A stretch of DNA of 64,000 nucleotides from Marinobacter sp. F4218 (GTDB lineage Bacteria; Pseudomonadota; Gammaproteobacteria; Pseudomonadales; Oleiphilaceae), in assembly GCF_019443085.1 (NCBI RefSeq), contig NZ_JAHZIL010000005.1, positions 62,001 through 126,000 on the forward strand. The letters run 5' to 3'. Positions within the stretch are counted from its first letter, which is position 1. Each line of letters opens with the position of its first letter. Shown here piece after piece: positions 27,090 to 37,754 of the stretch. The notes under the pieces are model-generated. The model saw only the letters and a list, made by a program, of their open reading frames with translations. It did not search any database and had not been told where the DNA came from. Made by a program: the position numbers and the translations under genes.

Positions 27090-28154
27090 TCAGTTACCGT
27101 CACCATTGCTTGCCGACAGGGCGTCCCGATACAGCCGTTCCGTTTCATCGGCCATGTGCTCAAGCGTCAGTTTCTCCCTCGCAAAAGCCATGGCGGCAGT
27201 CTCGGCTTCCTTCAGTGCAGGAAGGTTGGTCAGGGCCTCCCGGAGCAGGCTGGCAAGACTGGTTGGCTTCCAGTCGAGGCTCAGTGCCTCTTCCGGGAGC
27301 AAGTATGCAGGGCCGGAAACCGGGGTTGAGATGATCGGGCAGCCGGCAAGCAGGCTTTCGATCAGTACGTAGGGAAAGCCCTCACGCTGGGAACTGATCA
27401 CCACCAGGTCAGCCTGCTGGTATACCGACCCCAGATCTGCCTGATACCCGGTCAGGGTTACTTGGTCATTCAGCCCCAGACCGGCAATCAGACCGTCGAG
27501 CCGGGATCGCAGGCTGCCTTCGCCGAAAATGCTGAGGTGGGCGACAGTCCCGGTTCCTGCCAGTTCGGCCCACGCCCGAATCAGGTTCTCGAACCCTTTT
27601 ACGGGTTCAAGGCGGCCAATCGCAACGACGTTGGTCACTCCCTTTGGCAGGACCTGCCACTCACTGGCCTCCTGGCGTTTTTGGGGCGGCAAGATGCCGT
27701 TGAAGATCAGTTTTCTGCCGGGGTGATCAAGACTTTCAAAGATCTGCGGGCTGACGGCAATGACGCTGTCGAGTCCCTGAAACGCCTTGTGACTGGACTT
27801 GCTGCCATGAACTGTGCCCACGCGAATGCATCGGCTTTTCGATTTGATGGTCTTGATCAACTGGGCAGATTTGTTGCCCTGGGCATGGAGGATATCCGGC
27901 ACGATCTCCAGAACCAGCCGTCTCAGGTAGAAACGGAGCCAGGGGTTGCGCCGCCCAAGGTTCACCGGTGCAGAGTGAAAGTGCACCGTATCGGGAAAGT
28001 GTTCCCGGTAACGCTTGTGACCGATGACGTGGATCCGGTGTCCACGCTTGGCTAATGCCTGAGCCAGGTCGGCCGTGTGCTTTTCCATGCCCCCCCAGGT
28101 GGTGCCGGGCGTCGAAAAAAACAGGGCGATGGTGAGCTTTTCGCGGTCGGTCAT
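27090..28154 (-). CDS. Glycosyltransferase family 4
   Basis: GT-B retaining glycosyltransferase (354 aa). N-terminal acceptor domain with TTWGGMEKHTADLA. C-terminal donor domain with AIGRLEPVKGFENLIRAW, IFGEGSLRSRL, the LVVISSQREGFPYVLIESL signature and SGPAYLL. Related to the WaaG/RfaG group. The ATG overlaps the upstream GT4 stop by 4 nt. Last gene of the lpxL-ELM1-GT4-GT4 run; probably adds a core hexose. Donor unknown. Confidence 0.9.
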   Translation of the reverse strand: MTDREKLTIALFFSTPGTTWGGMEKHTADLAQALAKRGHRIHVIGHKRYREHFPDTVHFHSAPVNLGRRNPWLRFYLRRLVLEIVPDILHAQGNKSAQLIKTIKSKSRCIRVGTVHGSKSSHKAFQGLDSVIAVSPQIFESLDHPGRKLIFNGILPPQKRQEASEWQVLPKGVTNVVAIGRLEPVKGFENLIRAWAELAGTGTVAHLSIFGEGSLRSRLDGLIAGLGLNDQVTLTGYQADLGSVYQQADLVVISSQREGFPYVLIESLLAGCPIISTPVSGPAYLLPEEALSLDWKPTSLASLLREALTNLPALKEAETAAMAFAREKLTLEHMADETERLYRDALSASNGDGN

Positions 28155-29266
28155 TGCTGAAGTTGGCGCCGTTCAAGGACTTGTTCATAGATCTTAAGGG
28201 TGGACTCGGTCTGCGCCTCGAGGTGGAACCGGTGGGGAATTTCAATGGCAGACTTCCCGGAATCAAGAAGTCGGAGGACGGTTTCGGCGAATGCGGTTGT
28301 GTCATCGGGGGTGACCAGACCAGCCTGGAAACAGGCCTGGAGCGTTTCGGCGGCTCCTCCGCGATTGTAGCCCGCGACCGGTGTGCCTGAAGCAAGGGCT
28401 TCGGTAACGGTTCGGCCGAAGGGCTCAGGCTTGGTGCTCATGTGGCAGACAACATCGGCCAGTAGGTAGAGCGTGGTCATGTCATTGCGCTGGCCCAGAA
28501 AGCTGACCTTGTCGGTCAGTTCCAGCAGACTGCGTTCCCTCTCCAGTTGCTCCAGAAAGCGCTCCTTGCCCGGTTCGGTACCGCCAACAATGATCCCATG
28601 ACAGTCAGGGCGATGGCGAACCAGCTTAGCCATCATGGCCAGAAAATCCATCTGGCCTTTCCAGCGTGAGATGCGCCCCGGCATCATGATGACTTTCTTG
28701 CCAGCCAGTTGCGGATACTGTCGAAACCATCGCTGCAGCCATTGCGGACTGAGTTCGCGCTGTCGAAAGGCGTTGATGTCCACACCGCGCTGTATCACGG
28801 TCAATTTATGCTCGGGCACCGGGTAGTTGTCCAGAACGTATTCCCTGACGCATCGGGAAACAGCAATCAGATGATCGGCCCGGGTCATAATCGCGCTGTA
28901 TGGATTGACCGAGTACATACCGTGAAATGTCGAAACGACTGCGGGGCGCTGGTGCGGGGCCATGCTCCGGAGTGCCAGGTGGATGATCCAGGCAGGCATT
29001 CTGGAGCGGACGTGAATGACGTCCGGTTTCAGTTCCAGCAGCAGTCGGCGCATGGGCAAGATCTGACCAAAGGAGGTCGGGGACTTTCGGTGTATGGGCA
29101 TGAAAATGTGTGTCGAACCCTGTCCCCGAAGCTGTTCGGCCATCGGACCACCTTTGGATACCACAAAGGACTCGTGCCCCCGCTTCACCAGATCCGAAGC
29201 GAACTCCACGGTGCCTCGCTCGACACCCCCGCTGTATAGCGCAGGCAGCGCCTGGAGAATCTTCAA
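28151..29266 (-). CDS. Glycosyltransferase family 4
   Basis: GT-B glycosyltransferase of 371 aa. N-terminal LPALYSGGVERGTVEFA is typical of the GT4 acceptor half. The donor half has MMPGRISRWKGQMDFLAMM, GQRNDMTTLY, and MSTKPEPFGRTVTEALASGTPV with the conserved EPFGR-E pattern. Similar proteins lie in LPS core clusters of Marinobacter-like bacteria. It overlaps both neighbours by 4 nt, so the three genes 27090-30249 are translated as a coupled set. Substrate unknown. Confidence 0.9.
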   Translation of the reverse strand: MKILQALPALYSGGVERGTVEFASDLVKRGHESFVVSKGGPMAEQLRGQGSTHIFMPIHRKSPTSFGQILPMRRLLLELKPDVIHVRSRMPAWIIHLALRSMAPHQRPAVVSTFHGMYSVNPYSAIMTRADHLIAVSRCVREYVLDNYPVPEHKLTVIQRGVDINAFRQRELSPQWLQRWFRQYPQLAGKKVIMMPGRISRWKGQMDFLAMMAKLVRHRPDCHGIIVGGTEPGKERFLEQLERERSLLELTDKVSFLGQRNDMTTLYLLADVVCHMSTKPEPFGRTVTEALASGTPVAGYNRGGAAETLQACFQAGLVTPDDTTAFAETVLRLLDSGKSAIEIPHRFHLEAQTESTLKIYEQVLERRQLQQ

Positions 29267-30249
29267 GCGATCTTCCTCCCGTTACCTGACTCCGTCTTTT
29301 TTGATGCAGGAAGCAGATTCCGTGCGATCACCCAGCGGGCGGCCCGGTCCGCTTCCCATAATGGCTCGTGGTGCATTGTCTTGCCGGCCATCACCGCTGC
29401 ATGATCGCTCCACCGTGCCACCCGTCCCTCCTGAACCAGCCGGTTCACGCCTTCGGCGACCCGGCTGCCGGGGTGTGGCGTAAACTGGAAGAGGCCGGTG
29501 GGGACGCCTGAGGTGGCCGCCTCGCATACCATGGACATGCTGTCCGGGCTCACCCATACCGCTCGTGAGGCTGCCAGCTGATGGCTCAGCCAGTTCTCAT
29601 GGGTTTCGGCTGGAGCAACCACAGTGATTTTGGGGCCCGCCAACTCCTGCAGCCTGGACAGCAATTCGTCCGGCGTTCGCCGCGACCCGCTGATGGTCCA
29701 GCGCCAGGTCGGGTAATGTCCGATCAGGTGATTGACCTGGCCAAGCAGTACATCGCTGTCCCAATCGAAATGATGAGAGGGACCTCCAATCAGGATCAGA
29801 GCCTCGGGTTTGTCGGTAATGCGCGCCAGCGGGGTAACGGTATTGATGACACCGTCGGTGAGCAAGACGCGGGAAGAGGCGTTAACACCGTCATGGACAG
29901 GCACGATGCCGGCGCTGACCCAGCCAAGTGGGAAACCTGGCTTCATGAGTACGAGGGTTTTGACCTTCCTGAGCCGACGTAACGACAGCAGCAGTCGGTG
30001 GGTACCTGTACCCGCAGCGACGACCAGATCAGGTTTCGGCAGGGCCTGGTCAACATTTGGAGCCATCGCCAGCAGGGCACGCCAGACAGACACCTTCACC
30101 TGACCGGCATCCACCCAGTAGAGGCTTGCCCCTGCGATCACACGAAGCCGGTTTCCCAGGCCTTTTAGCTGGTTGCGGTGCCCCGGCTTGTTGTCGGTCA
30201 GAAGCCACACCACCGGCGCCGTATTCTGCTGATCAGTAGGTTTGGACAT
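29263..30249 (-). CDS. ELM1/GtrOC1 family protein
   Basis: Predicted GT-B-like protein of the ELM1 family (328 aa), named after a plant mitochondrial fission factor but widespread in LPS clusters. Seen: LTDNKPGHRNQLKGLG at the start, DLVVAAGTGTHR, LMKPGFPLGW, ILIGGPSHHFDWD, and a donor-site-like VSPDSMSMVCEAATSGVPTGL. The last is close to the pattern in UDP-sugar-using GT-B enzymes, so a transferase role is plausible but unproven. Start codon 41 nt after lpxL; stop overlaps the next ATG. Confidence 0.82.
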   Translation of the reverse strand: MSKPTDQQNTAPVVWLLTDNKPGHRNQLKGLGNRLRVIAGASLYWVDAGQVKVSVWRALLAMAPNVDQALPKPDLVVAAGTGTHRLLLSLRRLRKVKTLVLMKPGFPLGWVSAGIVPVHDGVNASSRVLLTDGVINTVTPLARITDKPEALILIGGPSHHFDWDSDVLLGQVNHLIGHYPTWRWTISGSRRTPDELLSRLQELAGPKITVVAPAETHENWLSHQLAASRAVWVSPDSMSMVCEAATSGVPTGLFQFTPHPGSRVAEGVNRLVQEGRVARWSDHAAVMAGKTMHHEPLWEADRAARWVIARNLLPASKKTESGNGRKIA

Positions 30250-30290
30250 AAATCCCGGTCATGGGTTGCCGGCCTCTCTGAGTATGCGGA

Positions 30291-31238
30291 TTATTGACGC
30301 CCGTAGAATCCCGGGTCATCGGGATCCGGTCGGGTCTTGAACCTGCGATGCATCCACAGGTACTGGTCCGGCGCCCTTCGGATCTCGTGCTCAATGGTGC
30401 GGTTGATCAAAGTTGCGTCCTGCAAATCGTCGCCGCTCGGAAAGTTTTCCAGAGCCGGGTGGAAGAATATGTCATAGCCGGGGGCGTCGTCACGACGAAC
30501 ATGACTGAAGGGGACTACCTTGCAGCCGCTGCGCTCGGCAATCCGAGAAGTTGCAGTGATGGTGCCGGCCGGGATGTTGAAGAAGGGGGCAAAGACGATG
30601 TCCTTGCGGCCGTAGTCCTGGTCCGTGGCATACCAGACCGCGTGATTCTTTTTCAGGCTGCGGAACAGTCCTCTTAAATCCTTGGCGGCGAGCACTGTGC
30701 CGTAGCGCCGCTCCCGGGCACGGGTCATTACGGCGTTCATCAAGGGGTTGTTGTGGTCCCGCTGCATGACATCCGCAGCAATGTACTCGGTGACCAGGCT
30801 TCCTCCGAGGTCCAGCGTACTGTAGTGGCCCCCTAGCAGAAGAACGCCCTTGCCGTGGGCCAGGGCCTGTTCGAAATGTTCGAGGCCATGAACCGTGGTG
30901 ATGTCCGTTAACCCCGCCGGATTCCGGAACCAGGCAAGTCCGAGTTCAACCAGCCCGATGCCATTGGCGATGAATGATTTGCGCGCCAGCGCCGATTGCT
31001 GGGCAGAAGTAAGCTCAGGAAAACAGAGTCGGATGTTCGTTTCGGTTATGTGTCTGCGGCTTCGGGCCAAGTGCCAGGCCAGAAGCCCTGCGACTTTCCC
31101 AAGCCACCACTGTAGGCGGATCGGAAGCTGCGCCACGGCCCACATCAGAGCCACGCCGATCCAGGTTGGCCACCAGCGGGGGTGGCGGTAGGCACTGTAG
31201 TCGGTATTCCTTGGAAGCTTTCGGTATTGCTTTTTCAC
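30291..31238 (-). CDS. lpxL: Lipid A lauroyl-type acyltransferase
   Basis: Adds a secondary acyl chain to Kdo2-lipid A at the inner membrane. It is close to E. coli LpxL: YRHPRWWPTW near the start, the catalytic HX4D motif GGHYSTLDLGG, TDQDYGRKDIVFAPFF, and the ending YLWMHRRFKTRP. I propose the GTG at 31238 (GGACG upstream, 315 aa, near the family length). The open frame extends to an ATG at 31370, but that would overlap the divergent waaA start and add 44 unusual residues. First gene of a minus-strand run. The Asp in HX4D is the acid more usual in this family. Confidence 0.9.
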   Translation of the reverse strand: MKKQYRKLPRNTDYSAYRHPRWWPTWIGVALMWAVAQLPIRLQWWLGKVAGLLAWHLARSRRHITETNIRLCFPELTSAQQSALARKSFIANGIGLVELGLAWFRNPAGLTDITTVHGLEHFEQALAHGKGVLLLGGHYSTLDLGGSLVTEYIAADVMQRDHNNPLMNAVMTRARERRYGTVLAAKDLRGLFRSLKKNHAVWYATDQDYGRKDIVFAPFFNIPAGTITATSRIAERSGCKVVPFSHVRRDDAPGYDIFFHPALENFPSGDDLQDATLINRTIEHEIRRAPDQYLWMHRRFKTRPDPDDPGFYGRQ

Positions 31239-31361
31239 TTGAAGAACGTCCCTGCCTGTTCGCAATTCTGGTTGCCGCCAGGAGCCGGTCAACAGCATCA
31301 ACCAGAAGTAAATCAATAGGTTTTCGGCTATGATACCGTACTGTTTTACCGGGAGTCTTCT

Positions 31362-32615
31362 GTGCTGCACTTTATCTATTCCCAGCTGATCCGGCTACTT
31401 CTGCCTTTCATTCTGGTGCGCCTGTGGTGGCATGGTCGCCGAGCTCCGGAACTGCGCCGGAACTGGTACCAGCGGCTCGGAATCGTGCCTCGTACGAAGG
31501 GCAGCGTTGTGTGGGTGCACGCTGTTTCAGTTGGCGAAACCATCGCTGCGGGACCCATGGTCCGGCGGCTTCTGGCAAGAGATCCGGGTATCACCATTCT
31601 GATGACCGCCATGACCGACACGGGGCTGGCGCAGGCGCGAAAGATGTTTGGCGACCGGGTGAGGTACGCCTACGCGCCGTACGACACCCCCGGCTCCATC
31701 CGGCGTTTCCTGAAGCGCGCCCGGCCGCGCATTCTGGTGATCATGGAAACGGAAATCTGGCCCAACATGATACGGCAGTGCCGGGCGCTCGATGTGCCCA
31801 TCTTTCTCATCAACGCCCGATTGTCGGAACGCTCGGCCCAGGGCTATGAGCGCATCCGGAGTCTGGCGCTTCCCGTGATGCGGAGCATTAGCTGGGTGGC
31901 TGCCCAGGCAGAGAAAGATGCCGAACGATTCTGCCGCATCGGTGTCGCGCCGTCGAAAGTGGCAGTGACCGGCAGCGTGAAGTTTGATGTCGACATCCCC
32001 GAGAACGTACGACGGGCATCCCTGGCACTTCGGGCAACGTTGGCAGGTCGTGCTGTCTGGATCGCAGGCAGCACTCACGAGGGCGAAGATGTGCAATTGC
32101 TGGAGGCCCATCGGAAGGTGTTGGCCGCCCATCCGGAGGCGCTTCTGATTCTCGTGCCGCGCCACCCCGAACGGTTCGGCTCAGTGGCGGACAAAATCGA
32201 GAAAGCCGGGTTCAACCTGGCCAGGCGGTCAGCGGTGGCCGAGCCGGGTGACGCGCAGGTTTACCTCGGTGACACCATGGGTGAACTCATGATGCTCTAC
32301 GGCGCCAGTGACATGGCCTTTGTGGGGGGATCGCTGATTGAGCGCGGCGGACATAACCCGCTGGAACCCGCAGCCTGGGGCATACCGGTGTTCTCCGGGC
32401 CACACGTGTTCAATTTTGAAACCATCTATCAGCGCTTGCTGGACGATTCCGGCGTCAAGCTGGTTGCGAATGCTGAAGAACTGGCCGCCCACATCGTTAC
32501 CCTCATTGATGATGTCGGGGAGCGAAAAGCCATCGGTGACCGGGCCCTGGCCGTGGTTGAAAAGAATCGTGGAGCACTTGGGAAGGTCGTCGACGGAATT
32601 ATCGAGAGGGTTTAG
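31362..32615 (+). CDS. waaA: 3-deoxy-D-manno-octulosonic acid transferase
   Basis: Transfers Kdo from CMP-Kdo to lipid IVA, the first core step and essential in most Gram-negatives. At 417 aa it is standard GT30. An N-terminal membrane anchor (LIRLLLPFILVRLWW), VWVHAVSVGET, METEIWPN, and the donor-site GGSLIERGGHNPLEPAAWG are all present. The start is GTG with GGGAG 7 nt upstream. It could be mono- or bifunctional; kdkA in the same cluster hints at a single phosphorylated Kdo, but this is inference. Confidence 0.96.
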   Translation: MLHFIYSQLIRLLLPFILVRLWWHGRRAPELRRNWYQRLGIVPRTKGSVVWVHAVSVGETIAAGPMVRRLLARDPGITILMTAMTDTGLAQARKMFGDRVRYAYAPYDTPGSIRRFLKRARPRILVIMETEIWPNMIRQCRALDVPIFLINARLSERSAQGYERIRSLALPVMRSISWVAAQAEKDAERFCRIGVAPSKVAVTGSVKFDVDIPENVRRASLALRATLAGRAVWIAGSTHEGEDVQLLEAHRKVLAAHPEALLILVPRHPERFGSVADKIEKAGFNLARRSAVAEPGDAQVYLGDTMGELMMLYGASDMAFVGGSLIERGGHNPLEPAAWGIPVFSGPHVFNFETIYQRLLDDSGVKLVANAEELAAHIVTLIDDVGERKAIGDRALAVVEKNRGALGKVVDGIIERV

Positions 32616-32639
32616 GGCGGGCGACATCCGGCGCCCGCC
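32616..32639. terminator. Hairpin between convergent waaA and tolC
   Basis: GGCGGGCG (32616-32623) and CGCCCGCC (32632-32639) form a perfect 8-bp stem with an 8-nt loop. There is no clear T-tract on either side, so the stop is probably weak. Confidence 0.45.
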
Positions 32640-32647
32640 TCTGGCAC

Positions 32648-34030
32648 TTACTGGGTTGGGTCGTCCAGAATCTTGTCCTCGTTTGCCAGGGCTTCAATGC
32701 CCGGTGCGTCCTCGCTCAGCCAGTTGTTCAGCACGATCAGGTCCTGCGGGCTCAATGTCCCGGCTGCCTGCTTGAGCTGTAGCGTGTTGATGACGTAGTC
32801 GTAGCGCGAATTGGCGTAGTCCCGAAGCGCCACATAGTAGGCGCGCTCGGCGTCCAGTACCTCCACGATATTGCGTGTACCAACTTCATAGCCGGCACGG
32901 GTGGCATCCAGCGCACTTCGACGGGAAACGATTGTCTGCTCCAGCGCGGACGAGGTTTCGATGTTGTTGTTGACGGTCAGGAACAGGCTTCGGGTGTTCA
33001 CCCGCACGTCCCGGCGTACCGTGTTCAGCGACTCCTGGGCCACCGTCACCAGAGAACGCTGCTGGCGAACGCCGGCCTGGGTGCCACCGCCGGTGTAGAG
33101 GGGCACATTCAGGGTCAGGCCAATGACGCCCTGGGTAGTGGTGCCATCCCGTTGCTGGAACGGCGAGCTGGCGCCGTCCTCCAGGCCATCCGTATTCGAG
33201 TTCCCGTACGAGGCATTCAGGTCCAGGGTCGGATAATGACCGGCCTTGGCGGCCTTCAGGTTGGCTTCGCTGACATTCAGGTCATACAGCGCGGATTGAA
33301 TCGACCAGTTCTGTTCAAGCGCGCTGGTCTCCCAGGCCGATGGGTCCATTGGCTCAGGGCGGCTCAGCGGGAAATTCTGCCGCAGGTTCTCGAGATCCTC
33401 CGCGTATTCGCCTGTCAGACGGGCCACCTGTTCCCGCGCAATGTTCAGTTGGTTCTCCGCGACAATGCGACGGCTCCGGGTGTCGTCGTAGCTGGCTCTG
33501 GCCTCATACACCTCGGTAATCGCAATCAGGCCAACATCGAAACGCTCCTGCGCCTGTTCGTACTGCCGCTGGATGGCGGCCTCGGCTGCCAGCGTTGTGG
33601 TCACCGTGTCCCGGGCGCGAAGCACGTTGAAGTAGGCCGTCGCAACGTCCAGGATCAGCTGTTGTTGGGCGAGGTTGTATTGGGCTCGGGCAGAATCGGT
33701 CTGGAACTGGCTGGCATCGTAGCGGAACCAGGCATCGGCCTGAAACAAGGGCTGGCTCAGTTGAACGCCGTAGTTGAGTTCGCGATAGCCGTTGTCCTGG
33801 TTCGGGCCGTCCACATCAATGTAATTCGCCTCTCCAAATGCCCCGATCTGGGGCAACAGCACACTGCGGGTAACGTCGCTGGCGGCCTGCTGGGCTTCAA
33901 AGCTGGCTTGGGCGGCAGCAATTCCTGAATCATAGGAAAGTGCTTTCTCATAGGTCTCAACCAAATCCATGGCAAGGGTGGGCTGCGCCACCAAGAGGCC
34001 AACTAGTCCGGAAAGCAGTCGTTTCTTCAT
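32648..34030 (-). CDS. tolC: TolC family outer membrane efflux protein
   Basis: Outer-membrane channel/periplasmic tunnel for tripartite efflux pumps and type I secretion. About 460 aa. Signal peptide MKKRLLSGLVGLLVAQPTLA, then two internally repeated helical/beta halves (first repeat DLVETYEKALSYDSGI, second repeat WSIQSALYDLNVSEANLKAA). The start is the ATG at 34030 with CAGGAGAT upstream; the open frame extends to 34186 without support. tolC divergent from nudF-yqiB-cpdA is the E. coli order, here with thiC inserted. Confidence 0.93.
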   Translation of the reverse strand: MKKRLLSGLVGLLVAQPTLAMDLVETYEKALSYDSGIAAAQASFEAQQAASDVTRSVLLPQIGAFGEANYIDVDGPNQDNGYRELNYGVQLSQPLFQADAWFRYDASQFQTDSARAQYNLAQQQLILDVATAYFNVLRARDTVTTTLAAEAAIQRQYEQAQERFDVGLIAITEVYEARASYDDTRSRRIVAENQLNIAREQVARLTGEYAEDLENLRQNFPLSRPEPMDPSAWETSALEQNWSIQSALYDLNVSEANLKAAKAGHYPTLDLNASYGNSNTDGLEDGASSPFQQRDGTTTQGVIGLTLNVPLYTGGGTQAGVRQQRSLVTVAQESLNTVRRDVRVNTRSLFLTVNNNIETSSALEQTIVSRRSALDATRAGYEVGTRNIVEVLDAERAYYVALRDYANSRYDYVINTLQLKQAAGTLSPQDLIVLNNWLSEDAPGIEALANEDKILDDPTQ

Positions 34031-34217
34031 TATATCTCCTGAGTACCTGTGCACGTACGCGTTCCGTCCGGATACACCGTTATGGCTGCCGAACCACAGA
34101 AGCTGCGCTGCAACATGCGGTCGATAGTGCTTTGGTCGGCCATTATGGACAATAATCAGTCGCAGCTCTACACTTGCAAACGGCACCTATTTCGGGTGCC
34201 GCACAAAAAAGATTCGC

Positions 34218-34324
34218 GTCTTGACGGGGTGCTGGTCTGCCTGAACTGAAAGAGGGCAGCCGGCTGAGATTGCAGCGCAGAACCCGCGACCTGATCCGGA
34301 TAATACCGGCGTAGGAATTAAGAC
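34218..34324 (+). ncRNA. TPP riboswitch (thi box)
   Basis: Thiamine pyrophosphate aptamer upstream of thiC. A 7-bp closing stem (GTCTTGA 34218-34224 with TTAAGAC 34318-34324) encloses the conserved GGGGTGC, CTGAGA (34264-34269) and ACCTGATC...GGATAATACCGGCGTAGGAA (34289-34317) segments. About 100 nt separate it from thiC. A CCCCGCATTCAGGGG hairpin (34351-34365) lies there, and GTCTCC may pair with the GGGAG ribosome site, suggesting translational control. The whole 34031-34423 gap otherwise holds only the tolC and thiC promoters. Confidence 0.93.
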
Positions 34325-34423
34325 CACACCGCTGATTGGCAAGAGTACCCCCGCATTCAGGGGAAAACCGGTCTCCAGCCCCGTCATACGCGACCCGACG
34401 TCCACCCCAAGTTCCGGGAGCGA

Positions 34424-36304
<1,881 letters not shown>

Positions 36305-36366
36305 GTTTTCTGTCCGGGGCCAGGGATGGCCGGGTTCAGGCGTCTTCCGGCGGTGCCTGGGCAGCC

Positions 36367-36385
36367 GAGCGGGATGCTCTTTTTT
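36367..36385 (+). terminator. Weak terminator after thiC
   Basis: A short 4-bp stem GAGC/GCTC followed by six T, about 65 nt after the thiC stop. The stem is short, so termination is uncertain. Confidence 0.3.
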
Positions 36386-36473
36386 GGCCTTGCGGCAGAG
36401 ACACAGAACGAAGCTTGCAATGAACAACGGGCACCGGCTATCGTTCAAAGTCATTGTCGAAACAGGGTAGAAA

Positions 36474-37094
36474 ATGACCAAGCCGTTCCAGTTCACAGCC
36501 AGCGATGTCAAAGTCGAAAAACGTGAAACCGTCTTTCAGGGCTTCTTCCGTATGGACAAGCTCTGGTTGACGCACCCGCGTTTTGACGGGCGGGAGATGC
36601 CGGTGTTTACTCGAGAGCTGTTTGTCCGTGGTGATGCTACCTGCGTGCTGCCCTACGATCCTGTCCGTGACGAAGTGGTGTTGCTGGAACAGTTCCGGCT
36701 TGGCGTCCTGGGCCGCGACCAGTCGCCCTGGCTGCTGGAGCTTGTGGCCGGAATGAACGAAGACGGTGAGTCCCCGGAAGATGTCGCCCAGCGTGAAGGT
36801 CAGGAAGAGGCCGGACTCACGTTCAGTCGTTTGCACCGGATTTGCGACTACCTTGTTTCCCCGGGTGGCACGACGGAAATGGTTCATCTGTTTTGCGGCC
36901 TGATCAGCACGGAGGGCGCCGGCGGGCTCTTTGGCGTTGAGCACGAACACGAAGACATACGTGCCCACGTCTTCAGTGCGGAAGAGGCAATTGGCATGAT
37001 CCGCGATGGCCGGATCAACAACGCAGCGGCTATTATTGCTCTTCAATGGCTTGAACTGAATCATTCAAGCCTCCGGAAAGAGGCGACGCCATGA
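36474..37094 (+). CDS. nudF: ADP-ribose pyrophosphatase (Nudix)
   Basis: Hydrolyses ADP-ribose to AMP and ribose-5-phosphate. About 206 aa. A complete Nudix box spans residues 93-115 (G-x5-E99, R107-E108, E111-E112, G114-L115) with Gly at the usually aliphatic position 109. The upstream LLEQFRLG and downstream SPGGTTEMVHLFCG fit NudF/TrgB. The stop overlaps the next start (ATGA). Same order as E. coli nudF-yqiB-cpdA. Confidence 0.93.
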   Translation: MTKPFQFTASDVKVEKRETVFQGFFRMDKLWLTHPRFDGREMPVFTRELFVRGDATCVLPYDPVRDEVVLLEQFRLGVLGRDQSPWLLELVAGMNEDGESPEDVAQREGQEEAGLTFSRLHRICDYLVSPGGTTEMVHLFCGLISTEGAGGLFGVEHEHEDIRAHVFSAEEAIGMIRDGRINNAAAIIALQWLELNHSSLRKEATP

Positions 37095-37576
37095 CAGAGT
37101 GGAGCATGAAGCCGAAACGTTATGTACCGGACCTCAGGCAGCTTGGGGCCCTGTGTGACGGCAATTACCAGCGTTTGAGCCGGCTACGCCAGCTTGAGGT
37201 TGATGGCAAGCCTGTGTGTGCGTTCGAGTTGCACCGGGAAAACCTGTACCTCGGCAGGGTTCAGATCAAGGTACTGCAAACTGCAAGATTCACTGAAACC
37301 CTCCTGCTTGAGCAGGTCCATAATGCCGGTCGCTGGCTGAATAACCCCCAGATGACGGTGCGTGTCTACCACGATGCGGCTATGGCTGAAGTCATCAGTT
37401 GCTACCGGGATCGTCAGATTGCGCCGGTCAACGATTACCCCAATCGCTTCATGCACCATCCGGACGAAAAAGTTCAGGTCAACGGCTTCCTGGCGGACTG
37501 GCTCGATTACTGCCTGCGCTTCGGCCACCTGCCGATGGAGCACGCTGCCTGGTCGGCCGGTGAAGGCGTGGACTGA
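37091..37576 (+). CDS. yqiB: DUF1249 family protein (YqiB)
   Basis: Cytoplasmic protein of 161 aa, matching the YqiB/DUF1249 family (Y-x-PDLRQLGALCDGNYQRL, VRVYHDAAMAEVISC, and the QVNGFLADWLDYCL ending). It has no known enzymatic role. It overlaps nudF by 4 nt and precedes cpdA, as in E. coli, so the three probably act in one transcript. Two possible starts lie close together (37091, and Met6); the overlap favours the first. Confidence 0.88.
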   Translation: MTEWSMKPKRYVPDLRQLGALCDGNYQRLSRLRQLEVDGKPVCAFELHRENLYLGRVQIKVLQTARFTETLLLEQVHNAGRWLNNPQMTVRVYHDAAMAEVISCYRDRQIAPVNDYPNRFMHHPDEKVQVNGFLADWLDYCLRFGHLPMEHAAWSAGEGVD

Positions 37577-37754
37577 CGACCGGCGAACTGGCGCCGGACA
37601 CAGTACTAAAGTGGGCTGGCGCGAACCGGTCCGTGTGTCATAGTTGTCAAAAATTGCAATATGTCGCCGGTGCCTGGTCAGAATGTGATTCCCGTTGCAT
37701 TCAAAAGTGATAAAACCGGAAGCTGTCGTCGTACACTTGTTCCACGTTCAAGTG

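Noticed and set aside
31239..31370. N-terminal extension of lpxL to an ATG
   Set aside because: It overlaps the divergent waaA start and has no counterpart in LpxL proteins; the GTG at 31238 fits better, though this is not certain.
34031..34186. N-terminal extension of tolC
   Set aside because: It precedes the signal peptide and lacks a ribosome site; MKKRLLSG with CAGGAGAT upstream is the clear start.
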